Source: Armatimonadota bacterium (GTDB lineage Bacteria > Armatimonadota > Fimbriimonadia > Fimbriimonadales > Fimbriimonadaceae). Taken from it: a DNA stretch of 6,294 nt. Made by a program: the position numbers and the translations under genes. The stretch spans positions 1 through 6,294 of the forward strand of contig JAFAFM010000156.1 in the NCBI GenBank assembly GCA_023423495.1, written 5' to 3'. Below are positions 1-5,764 of the stretch, piece by piece; position 1 is the stretch's first letter, and each line of letters opens with the position of its first letter. Below the pieces are notes generated by a model, which saw only the letters and a program-made list of their open reading frames with translations, had not been told where the DNA came from and ran no database searches.

Positions 1-1
1 G

Positions 2-511
2 GATGAGGTCACGGCTTACCTGGAATATCCAACCGGAGCGACGGGCGTGTTTGTGACAACGACGGGAGAAGCCCCCGGCACAAATCGCTTGGAGATTGCC
101 GGGGACCGAGGCAAGGTCGTGCTTGAAAATGGTGAGATCCGATTCACCCGAACCGAAGAGTCCGTGGAGCATATTAAGCAGACGTCTCCGCATTCCTTTG
201 CGAGCGTGCCGGTCTGGAACTGCGAGGTGCCCGTTAAGGGAAACGGCGGCCAGCATAAAGCCATCCTGCAGAACTTTGCCGACGCCATCGAAATCGGCGC
301 TGAGCTCATCGCGCCGGCCATCGAGGGGATCCACTCGGTAGAGTTGGCGAACTCCATGATTTTGTCTGGCCTGGAGAATCGGCCCGTGGAGATTCCGCTC
401 GATGCTTCGGTCTATGAAGATAGACTGCGAAAGCTCATCGCCAACTCAACGCATCAGAAGAAAACGGTCGATGTCACGGCGGTGGACATGGCCGCGTCAT
501 TTGGCCGGTGA
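2..511 (+). CDS. Gfo/Idh/MocA-family oxidoreductase, C-terminal part (5' end outside window)
   Basis: The frame is open from the left edge and ends at TGA 509-511, so only about 169 C-terminal residues are seen. They fit the substrate-binding alpha/beta domain of NAD(P)-dependent Gfo/Idh/MocA oxidoreductases, which act on sugars, inositols and similar polyols in the cytoplasm. The opening stretch (YLEYPTGATGVFVTTTGEAPG) reads like the beta-sheet segment in which these enzymes test the substrate. It is followed by LEIAGDRGKVVLENG, a typical 'reference to sequence integrity' strand pair. Further on, HKAILQNFADAIEIG and the helix IEGIHSVELANSMILSG match the usual C-terminal helices where the family carries 'fadAirdGkp' and 'g..al.v.eai..Sa..g'. 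The Rossmann fold and the catalytic EKP motif lie outside the window, so the substrate cannot be told. A GTG at 47 lies inside the domain and is not the true start. The family call is good; the exact reaction is unknown. Confidence 0.85.
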   Translation, partial: DEVTAYLEYPTGATGVFVTTTGEAPGTNRLEIAGDRGKVVLENGEIRFTRTEESVEHIKQTSPHSFASVPVWNCEVPVKGNGGQHKAILQNFADAIEIGAELIAPAIEGIHSVELANSMILSGLENRPVEIPLDASVYEDRLRKLIANSTHQKKTVDVTAVDMAASFGR

Positions 512-517
512 TAATTC

Positions 518-1021
518 TTGGACTATGACCGGCTGATACGTAAACACAAGAATGCTGTCTATCGGCAAATCCTCCGTGCTTGCGGTAACCGAGAAGACGC
601 CGAAGATGTTCTCGTTGAAGCGATGCTGGCGGCTTATCGCGCTTTGCCCAGCATTCGAAACGAAGAATCGTTTCGTGGTTGGCTGGGGGTCGTCGGGCAT
701 CGAATCTGCAGTCGCATAAAGCGGGAGGAAGCCCTCCATCCGATTCTGTCTCTCGCGGATGGAATGGACATCGCATCAAAGGACTCGACTGAGGACTCTG
801 CGGAAAATGCCCGTTTCATCGATGCCGTAAAGTCAGCGGTTGAGGACCTTGATCCGCTCCTTCGGGAGGTTTACGAGTTGAGGGAATTGCAGGGGCTCAC
901 CACGGAAGAAAGCGCGGCAAAATTAGGGATCTCGTCCGCAGCCGTTAAGTCCAGGCTGCATCGGGCAAGGGAGAAGGTTCGCGCTAAGTTGGATGAAGTG
1001 ATGCACTCAGTAGGACCATGA
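518..1021 (+). CDS. ECF-type (sigma-70 family) RNA polymerase sigma factor
   Basis: The 167-residue product has the two-domain layout of extracytoplasmic-function sigma factors. Region 2 spans about residues 3-69: YDRLIRKHKNAVYRQILR, then NREDAEDVLVEAMLAAYRAL for core binding and -10 recognition, then FRGWLGVVGHRICSRIKR. An acidic linker (about 85-100) follows. Region 4 spans about 104-157 and contains the helix-turn-helix LTTEESAAKLGISSAAVKSR preceding LHRAREKVRAKL, which reads the -35 element. The start is TTG at 518: the next in-frame ATG (about 623) would delete half of region 2, and upstream in-frame codons are the stops TGA and TAA at 509-514. A GGTGAT stretch at 507-512 can serve as ribosome binding site. 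The gene starts six bases after the oxidoreductase stop and is followed closely by two sulfur genes. No anti-sigma gene is adjacent, which is unusual for an ECF factor. The target promoters are unknown. Confidence 0.9.
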   Translation: MDYDRLIRKHKNAVYRQILRACGNREDAEDVLVEAMLAAYRALPSIRNEESFRGWLGVVGHRICSRIKREEALHPILSLADGMDIASKDSTEDSAENARFIDAVKSAVEDLDPLLREVYELRELQGLTTEESAAKLGISSAAVKSRLHRAREKVRAKLDEVMHSVGP

Positions 1022-1054
1022 ATCCTTTTGTCAAAACCCGCCCACTTCCTTTAT

Positions 1055-1612
1055 ATGCAGCCAAAACATCTGACCGTTGAATCGCTTTCGCAAAGGGCCT
1101 CGGCCGGCGAGAGTCTCCAAGTGATCGACGTTCGCACCTTGAGCGAATTCGAAGCGGGCCACATACCTGGCGCGATCCACATTCCGATGGAAACAATCCA
1201 ATCGCGGTTGGAAGATATCGACGTCCACAAGCCGACGGTTTTGGTTTGTCACAGCGGGAACCGAGCCACCATTGCCTGTCGGCTGATCCAGAACCAATTT
1301 GATGACGTACATGTTCTAGAGGGCGGAACGGCCGCTTGGTGCTCAGCGGGCCATGACGTCGTAAAGAGTTCGGCTTCCGGTAAGTCGTTAATGCATCAAT
1401 CCCTCCTCGGGGCAGGAATTGTAAATGCCCTTGGGGTTCTGCTCAGCGTGTTTGTCCATCCAGCGTGGATCGGCATTAGCGCATTCGTCTCAGTCGGGCT
1501 GATGGTCGCTGGCAGTACGGGATTCTGCCTGATGGCTCTTATCCTGTCGAAAATGCCCTGGAACCGGAATCCGCAGCCAACGACAAGGAATCTGGTGGAC
1601 AGTCAGGCTTAG
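1055..1612 (+). CDS. Rhodanese with DUF2892 membrane tail (YgaP-like sulfurtransferase)
   Basis: The product (185 residues from ATG 1055) begins with a single rhodanese domain at about residues 5-105: VIDVRTLSEFEAGHIPGAIH, then the active-site loop CHSGNRA with Cys65 (codon at 1247), which would carry the persulfide. A membrane tail follows at about 116-170 with two hydrophobic helices and the phrase GSTGFCLMALILSKMPWN, the hallmark of DUF2892 proteins such as E. coli YgaP. The active site should lie on the cytoplasmic face of the inner membrane, passing sulfane sulfur from persulfides to acceptors such as cyanide or thiols. Cys158 in the tail is part of the conserved motif. The start is uncertain: TTG at 1028 in the same frame adds nine residues and sits only six bases after the sigma gene. 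I prefer ATG 1055, because it leaves a normal lead into the rhodanese fold, although neither has a clear Shine-Dalgarno. It is very probably cotranscribed with the next gene, nine bases away. Confidence 0.9.
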   Translation: MQPKHLTVESLSQRASAGESLQVIDVRTLSEFEAGHIPGAIHIPMETIQSRLEDIDVHKPTVLVCHSGNRATIACRLIQNQFDDVHVLEGGTAAWCSAGHDVVKSSASGKSLMHQSLLGAGIVNALGVLLSVFVHPAWIGISAFVSVGLMVAGSTGFCLMALILSKMPWNRNPQPTTRNLVDSQA

Positions 1613-1617
1613 GGGGA
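1611..1617 (+). promoter_or_regulatory. Ribosome binding site of the MBL-rhodanese gene
   Basis: AGGGGGA lies four bases before ATG 1622 and overlaps the TAG stop (1610-1612) of the rhodanese gene. This fixes the start of the hydrolase and suggests that translation of the two genes is coupled. Confidence 0.6.
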
Positions 1618-1621
1618 AATC

Positions 1622-2968
1622 ATGTTTTTTCAACGCTTTTACAACGAGTCCATCGCTCAGGCAAGTTTCCTTGTTGCCTGCAATGCTGATCGCGAAGCGA
1701 TTGTGATCGACCCGACAAGGGACGTAGATCAGTACGTCGATCTCGCTGCCCAAAAAGGATTCCGCATCGTAGCGGTAACGGAAACCCATATCCATGCAGA
1801 CTATGTTTCGGGCAGTCGCGAACTGGCTTCAATCACAGGCGCAAGCCTTTACTTGTCCAGGGAAGGCGGCGCCGATTGGCAGTACACCTACGCCAAGGAA
1901 CCGAACGTCCGCCTGATCGGCGACGGAGATGAAATCAAGATCGGCAATATTCGGCTGCGAGCCATCCACACTCCCGGCCACACTCCCGAACACCTGAGCT
2001 TCCTGTTGATCGATGGCGCCGCCACATCCGAACCCGTTGCCATGTTTTCCGGTGACTTCATTTTCGCGGGCGACGTCGGGCGACCAGATTTGTTGGAAAC
2101 TGCCGCCGGGTTCAAGAACACCATGCAGCAGGGCGCAGCAACCCTGTTTGGATCCCTCGTCAAGGCCAAAGACCTGCCGGAATGGCTTGTCCTGTGGCCC
2201 GGGCACGGTTCCGGTTCCGCCTGCGGCAAGGCGCTGGGTGGCACACCCTGTACGACTTTAGGCTACGAGAAGCTTGTCAATGAGAGCTTGAGGATCACAA
2301 CTGAAGAGCAGTTTGTACATTCAATCCTGGCTGGGCAGCCGGAGCCACCGAAGTACTTTGCCCGCATGAAGCGGCTGAATAAAGAGGGACCAACGTTTAC
2401 CCGGGGGAAATGGAATGTTTCAGAACTGCGGTCGCTGGATGATATTCAACTCATCGATGTGCGCTCTATGGACGAGTTTCTTCAAGGTTCTAGCAAGGGT
2501 GCGATATGGATTCCGAAGGGACCTTCTTTCTCCAAGTGGACCGGCTCGCTGCTGGATCCTGAGCGGCCAGTGGCCATCCTTGCCAACGGTGCGGAGGAGG
2601 GAATCCAGGCAGCCAAGTATCTCGTTATGATCGGGATTGAGCACATTGCCGGGTGGACGCGACCTGACCAGAGCTTCGTCTTGCCAACGGCAACCTTGCC
2701 GCCGCCGACCGCTTTTGTTTTAGATGTTCGTGGCGGAGCGGAGCGAGAGGAAGAAAGCATTGAAGGGACTTCCCATATCCCCCTGGTTTATCTCTCAGAT
2801 CGGACGCGCGACTTGCCAGTACCGCTATTCGTGCACTGTGCCTCTGGTTCTCGCTCGGTGATTGCCGCAAGCTATCTCCAAAGCCGTGGACTTGAAGCGA
2901 CGGCGATACTGGCTGATTTCGACGACCTCAAGCGCAATATGCAGTCGTCCGCAGCGGTAGGGGTTTAG
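1622..2968 (+). CDS. MBL-fold persulfide dioxygenase-like protein with two rhodanese domains
   Basis: The 448-residue protein has an N-terminal metallo-beta-lactamase fold (about 1-245) and two rhodanese domains (about 264-350 and 362-440). Visible metal-site motifs are TETHIHADYVSG (His56, His58, Asp60), HTPGHTPEH (His116, His120, His124), SGDFIFAGDVGRPDL (Asp145) and WPGHGSG (His195). By analogy with ETHE1, His56, His120 and Asp145 would bind one iron. This family oxidises glutathione or similar low-molecular-weight persulfide to sulfite in the cytoplasm, and fused rhodaneses move the sulfane sulfur. In the first rhodanese the catalytic Cys is replaced (AILANGAEEG, Ala321 at the Cys place), so it is probably structural. 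The second keeps Cys406 in HCASGSRS. The length is normal for the MBL-rhodanese-rhodanese subfamily. It follows the membrane rhodanese, as is common for sulfide-detoxification pairs. The physiological thiol and true dioxygenase activity are inferred; it could also be a related hydrolase. Confidence 0.9.
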   Translation: MFFQRFYNESIAQASFLVACNADREAIVIDPTRDVDQYVDLAAQKGFRIVAVTETHIHADYVSGSRELASITGASLYLSREGGADWQYTYAKEPNVRLIGDGDEIKIGNIRLRAIHTPGHTPEHLSFLLIDGAATSEPVAMFSGDFIFAGDVGRPDLLETAAGFKNTMQQGAATLFGSLVKAKDLPEWLVLWPGHGSGSACGKALGGTPCTTLGYEKLVNESLRITTEEQFVHSILAGQPEPPKYFARMKRLNKEGPTFTRGKWNVSELRSLDDIQLIDVRSMDEFLQGSSKGAIWIPKGPSFSKWTGSLLDPERPVAILANGAEEGIQAAKYLVMIGIEHIAGWTRPDQSFVLPTATLPPPTAFVLDVRGGAEREEESIEGTSHIPLVYLSDRTRDLPVPLFVHCASGSRSVIAASYLQSRGLEATAILADFDDLKRNMQSSAAVGV

Positions 2969-2998
2969 AAAACTCAGACTGGGGCGTCCCAGAAACTC
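2967..2998 (+). repeat. Near-identical direct repeats flanking the hairpin
   Basis: AGAAAACTC (2967-2975) recurs as AGAAACTC (2991-2998), about 23-24 bases further on, roughly two helical turns. The first copy begins in the stop codon of the MBL gene. The pair lies directly upstream of the kinase gene and could be a binding site for a dimeric regulator such as its own response regulator. This is speculative, and so short a repeat may be chance. Confidence 0.3.
2979..2992. promoter_or_regulatory. Perfect inverted repeat in the gap before the kinase gene
   Basis: CTGGG and CCCAG form a perfect five-base-pair stem around a GCGT loop. It lies 10 bases after the stop of the MBL gene and 20 bases before the kinase ATG. 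No T-run follows directly (the next bases are AAACTCGC), so it is a poor intrinsic terminator. Its place over the expected -35/spacer region of the candidate kinase promoter allows an operator role, or it may be a weak transcript-end stem. The role is not decided. Confidence 0.35.
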
Positions 2999-3000
2999 GC

Positions 3001-3006
3001 TACACT
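3001..3006 (+). promoter_or_regulatory. Candidate -10 box of the kinase gene (leaderless start)
   Basis: TACACT fits the TANNNT pattern and ends six bases before ATG 3013, which would put the transcription start at the A of the start codon. No Shine-Dalgarno is seen before this ATG, which agrees with leaderless translation as known in Deinococcus, actinobacteria and some other phyla. No good -35 hexamer is visible at the right distance. Confidence 0.35.
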
Positions 3007-3012
3007 TCTTTT

Positions 3013-4137
3013 ATGAACTCGGGCAGCAAGAAGAGGCACCTTATCTTCTTGGTGCACCTATGGGTCTGCATGCCATTCGCCCTCTTCTGGGTGGACATGC
3101 CCGAGATTCGCTCCAAGCTGACCGACGAGGCGGCCCGCAATCTGTGGTTTTGCATCATCGGGGTCTTCATTTATTTGGTCGCAAGGACGGCGCTGGCATT
3201 TCGAAGTCCAAGTTGGTTCAAGTGGGATTTCGTCTATCCGCCGATCGATGTGGCAATAGTCAGTCTGTTCCTTTACGTGGTCGACAGCCACCCGTTGAGC
3301 AATATCGCGCTGCTTTACTTCTTCCCCATAGCGGAAGCCGCTCAGACTTTAAACTGGCGATGGTCCGCAGCCGTCGCCTTCATGGTGATTGGAGGTTCGA
3401 TCCTAGCCTCGCTCCGAGTTCCGATCGAGCAATGGACTCCATTCAATATCGCATTCCGCTTCTTCTTCCTCGTGGTGATGAGCTCATTGCTCACTTTGCT
3501 CGCTAAGCAGGCGGCTGAAATCCGAACCCAGCTTCGGTTAGAAGCGGACCGCAATCGTTTGGCTCTCGAAATGCACGATGGACTTCAGGGCAGCCTCATC
3601 ACTGCCGCATCCCAAATGGAACTGGTGCAGCAGCTTGCCCCTACGGACCCTACTCGCGCCGCACAAATTGCCGCCGACAGCCGACAAACCGTGCGTCAAG
3701 CCACCGACGAACTCCGATACCTTGTTCAGCGATTGCGCAAACATGAAGTGGTCGGCGGCTTCGAACCGGCTTTGCGGCAATACGCGAACAACATCTGCGA
3801 GCGGAATGGGATCGACCTCGCATTCCAAGTGACTGGGAGCCCGGGGAAACTCACGGCTGATGTCGAAAATGCCCTGTTCCGGATCGCCCAAGAGACCCTG
3901 AATAATGTCTTACGGCACGCCAGGGCCACCAAGGTGTCCATCGACCTGCACTTTCATCCTACTCGGACGGATTTGTGCATCGCGGATGACGGCGTCGGGA
4001 TGCACTTGCCCGCCTCGGATGTGGACCACACCGGCCTCGATGGCATGAAGATGAGAGCCGAGGAGCATCATGGCACGGTCCGATTTATCCCCTTATCGCC
4101 GGGCACTGCAGTTGAAGTAAGCATCCCAAGGAAATAG
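3013..4137 (+). CDS. Membrane sensor histidine kinase, NarL/DesK type (HisKA_3)
   Basis: The 374-residue protein starts with about six hydrophobic segments (roughly 9-27, 44-63, 74-91, 95-110, 115-133, 143-163) with short loops and no sizeable outer domain, so it probably senses something in or at the membrane. A short coiled linker (about 164-180) leads to the HisKA_3 dimerisation domain with phospho-acceptor His188 in LEMHDGLQGSLI. The HATPase domain follows: N box RIAQETLNNVLRHARA (about 290-305, Asn297/298), G1 box DDGVGM (325-330) and a G2-like segment GLDGMKMRAEEHHG (341-354). It should autophosphorylate and pass phosphate to the regulator encoded two bases downstream. ATG 3013 is chosen because it directly precedes a basic stretch (KKRH) and the first helix. 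The gene stands 44 bases behind the MBL gene on the same strand and could be read through from it, but has promoter-like sequence of its own. The signal is unknown. Confidence 0.92.
   Translation: MNSGSKKRHLIFLVHLWVCMPFALFWVDMPEIRSKLTDEAARNLWFCIIGVFIYLVARTALAFRSPSWFKWDFVYPPIDVAIVSLFLYVVDSHPLSNIALLYFFPIAEAAQTLNWRWSAAVAFMVIGGSILASLRVPIEQWTPFNIAFRFFFLVVMSSLLTLLAKQAAEIRTQLRLEADRNRLALEMHDGLQGSLITAASQMELVQQLAPTDPTRAAQIAADSRQTVRQATDELRYLVQRLRKHEVVGGFEPALRQYANNICERNGIDLAFQVTGSPGKLTADVENALFRIAQETLNNVLRHARATKVSIDLHFHPTRTDLCIADDGVGMHLPASDVDHTGLDGMKMRAEEHHGTVRFIPLSPGTAVEVSIPRK
4128..4133 (+). promoter_or_regulatory. Ribosome binding site of the response regulator gene
   Basis: AAGGAA ends six bases before ATG 4140 and lies within the last codons of the kinase gene, whose TAG is at 4135-4137. 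The layout points to coupled translation of the two-component pair. Confidence 0.6.
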
Positions 4138-4139
4138 AA

Positions 4140-4799
4140 ATGAACGAAAAGATACGTGTGATGATCGCGGAGGACGATTCGCTCTTGCGGAATACGTTGT
4201 CCGAACTACTAAGACTGGATCCGGAGTTAAACTTGGTCTCGGCGGTGCCAAATGGCGAACAGGCCCTTGCCGAGGCGCACATCCTCAAGCCGCAGGTGGT
4301 ACTTATGGACATTCAGATGCCACGCCTGGACGGAATCTCATCTACCCGGCAGCTTAAGGAAAAGTTTCCTGAGATTCAGGTGGTCATCCTTACGAAGTTT
4401 GGAGACGACGAGAACGTCTTCGCCGCAATCAAGGCGGGGGCAATCGGATATGTTTTAAAAGACTCTGGCTTGGACGAGATCAAAGCGGCAGTGAAATCAG
4501 CATTTCATGGTGAGGGCGCTATGAACCCCGCGCTTGTCGCCAGAGTGCTGGGGGAATTCAATCGAATCAATAAAGCCGCCACCGAAACGCGGCAAGTCTT
4601 TCAAGATCTTTCGCGGCGGGAAATCGACGTTCTGGAATGCATCGCTTCCGGCATGAAGAACGCGGCCATCGCCGACAAGCTTTGCCTGTCGGAAAAGACG
4701 GTGAAGACGCACGTGACATCGATCTTCAAGAAGCTACAGGTAAACGACCGAACCGAGGCTGCACTGCTCGCACACAAAAAGGGAATCACGCTGGGCTAG
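4140..4799 (+). CDS. NarL/FixJ-family response regulator
   Basis: The 219-residue protein has a receiver domain at about 4-122 with the acidic pocket Glu11-Asp12-Asp13, the phosphorylation site Asp57 in VVLMDIQMPRLDG, the switch Thr85 in VVILTKFGDD and Lys107 in YVLKDSG. A linker (about 123-150) leads to a LuxR-type helix-turn-helix at about 154-214: LSRREIDVLECIASGM, then AAIADKLCLSEKTVKTHVTS, IFKKLQVNDRTEAALLA. All key residues are present, so it should be a phosphorylation-controlled DNA-binding transcription factor. It is the evident partner of the kinase just upstream (two-base gap, own ribosome binding site). Target genes are not known; the direct and inverted repeats ahead of the kinase gene are candidates for autoregulation. 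The gene ends in TAG immediately against the stop of the convergent nucleotidyltransferase gene. Confidence 0.95.
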   Translation: MNEKIRVMIAEDDSLLRNTLSELLRLDPELNLVSAVPNGEQALAEAHILKPQVVLMDIQMPRLDGISSTRQLKEKFPEIQVVILTKFGDDENVFAAIKAGAIGYVLKDSGLDEIKAAVKSAFHGEGAMNPALVARVLGEFNRINKAATETRQVFQDLSRREIDVLECIASGMKNAAIADKLCLSEKTVKTHVTSIFKKLQVNDRTEAALLAHKKGITLG

Positions 4800-4802
4800 C
4801 TA
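4797..4802. other. Abutting stop codons of convergent genes (TAGCTA)
   Basis: TAG 4797-4799 ends the response regulator on the + strand and CTA 4800-4802 is the TAG of the nucleotidyltransferase on the minus strand, with no base between. Together they make the palindrome TAGCTA. There is no room for a terminator between the genes, so each transcript must stop inside the opposite gene or overlap it. Confidence 0.9.
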
Positions 4803-5732
4803 CTGATTCGCGTCGTCGTACCGGATAACGTCTTGCAGGTCCTCGCTGGCGAACACCTGTCCGGCCAAGATGCAGCGGCGAATGCGACCGTTGACACGTA
4901 CCTGCGCCCCAGGCATAACCACCGACTCCTCGATGAGATCACAGCTGACATGTGCGCCTGCCCCGATAACTACTCCGTGCCCAATCGCTGCGCTCACGTG
5001 CGCATCCGGAGCAACAAGCTTGCCTTCTCCGATAAGATGTCCTGAGGTATCCAAGAACGATTCGAGCGTGCCGGTATCGAACCAGTCGCCCTCATATATT
5101 CCAGCGAGAACCGTCTCGCCTCGATCGATGAGCATCTGAATCGCGTCCGTGATTTCAAACTCACCCCGAGCGCTTGGCCTCAGATCGGGGAGGACCTTCC
5201 AAATTTGCGGACCGAAGAAGTACAGCCCGGCCATCGCGAAGTTGGACTCCGGAGCTACTGGCTTCTCCACCAGTTTGACAATCTTCTCGCCGTCCAAATT
5301 CGCCACACCGAAGCGATTGGGGTCGGGCACCCACTTCACAAGGTTTAGATTTGCGCACCCGGTTTCGTGGAATCGCACGGCGAAAGGCACGAGAGATTGC
5401 GAGTACATCGCATCACCCAGGTACAAGCAAAACGGTGCGTCGCCCACAAACTCTTTGGCACATCCGACCGCGTGGGCAAGCCCCAAGGGTTCATCCTGCC
5501 GCGCGTAGCTTAGCTGGACACCCAGCGCGCTGCCATCCCCCAACGCCGCCCGCATCTGACCCTCATTCTCGCCGACCACCAGACAAATCTCCTGGACACC
5601 CATTTCCTTCAACCGGTCAAACGCATAGTGGAGCGTGGGACGGTTGGCCAGCGGAAGCAAGGGCTTGGCTATATGGCGGGTGATGGGATACAGACGGGTG
5701 CCCTTACCGGCCGCGAGAATGACGCCTTTCAT
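4800..5732 (-). CDS. Sugar-1-phosphate nucleotidyltransferase, RmlA-like with beta-helix tail
   Basis: The 310-residue protein makes an NDP-sugar from NTP and a sugar 1-phosphate, in the cytoplasm. The N-terminal NTP-transferase domain (about 1-235) shows AAGKGTRLYPIT (7-18) for nucleotide binding, Lys23 in AKPLLPLANRPT, LGDAMY with Asp107, EKP (156-158), a GEFEITDAI segment (190-198) and WFDTGT (217-222) with Asp219, a likely second metal ligand. The tail (about 236-300) has hexapeptide-like turns (VVIGAGAHV, ESVVMPGAQV) of a left-handed beta helix, as in long glucose-1-phosphate thymidylyltransferases, so dTDP-glucose synthesis is likely; UDP-glucose or another sugar is possible. The usual Asn after the catalytic Asp (GDN) is Ala108. 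ATG 5732 is the start because MKGVILAAGKGTRL is the canonical beginning; an in-frame extension to 5969 is Arg/His-rich, unlike any family member, and overlaps the divergent lipoprotein gene. No sugar-pathway neighbours are visible. Confidence 0.9.
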   Translation of the reverse strand: MKGVILAAGKGTRLYPITRHIAKPLLPLANRPTLHYAFDRLKEMGVQEICLVVGENEGQMRAALGDGSALGVQLSYARQDEPLGLAHAVGCAKEFVGDAPFCLYLGDAMYSQSLVPFAVRFHETGCANLNLVKWVPDPNRFGVANLDGEKIVKLVEKPVAPESNFAMAGLYFFGPQIWKVLPDLRPSARGEFEITDAIQMLIDRGETVLAGIYEGDWFDTGTLESFLDTSGHLIGEGKLVAPDAHVSAAIGHGVVIGAGAHVSCDLIEESVVMPGAQVRVNGRIRRCILAGQVFASEDLQDVIRYDDANQ

Positions 5733-5740
5733 CAGCGCAG

Positions 5741-5746
5741 AGTTTA
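5741..5746 (-). promoter_or_regulatory. Candidate -10 box of the nucleotidyltransferase gene
   Basis: Read on the minus strand this is TAAACT, ending eight bases before ATG 5732. No Shine-Dalgarno is seen in between, so a leaderless or very short-leader transcript is possible, similar to the kinase gene. No convincing -35 hexamer is visible, so support is weak. Confidence 0.3.
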
Positions 5747-5755
5747 CGGTACATT

Positions 5756-5760
5756 GGAGA
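5756..5760 (+). promoter_or_regulatory. Ribosome binding site of the lipoprotein gene
   Basis: GGAGA (within TGGAGA) stands four bases before ATG 5765. It supports this ATG and the reality of the open frame that runs off the window. No clear promoter for this gene was found; it would have to lie within the divergent gene's 5' end. Confidence 0.55.
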
Positions 5761-5764
5761 CGAA

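Noticed and set aside
510..515. GATAAT as a -10 box for the sigma gene
   Set aside because: A start from this box would fall near 522, after the TTG start codon at 518, and there is no -35 hexamer at proper distance. It is better explained by the stop codons and ribosome binding region.
1018..1080. A 20-codon frame starting in the ATGA overlap with the sigma gene stop, considered as an anti-sigma remnant
   Set aside because: It is too short, has no zinc-finger or membrane features, and overlaps the start of the rhodanese gene in another frame. No decayed anti-sigma sequence is recognisable.
1829..2206. Long minus-strand open frames opposite the MBL gene
   Set aside because: They lie opposite a strongly conserved protein with intact motifs and show no family features of their own; similar shadow frames occur opposite most genes here.
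2979..3012. Hairpin plus TTCTTTT as an intrinsic terminator of the sulfur operon
   Set aside because: The stem has only five pairs and the T-rich part lies about 14 bases after it, so the geometry is wrong for a rho-independent terminator.
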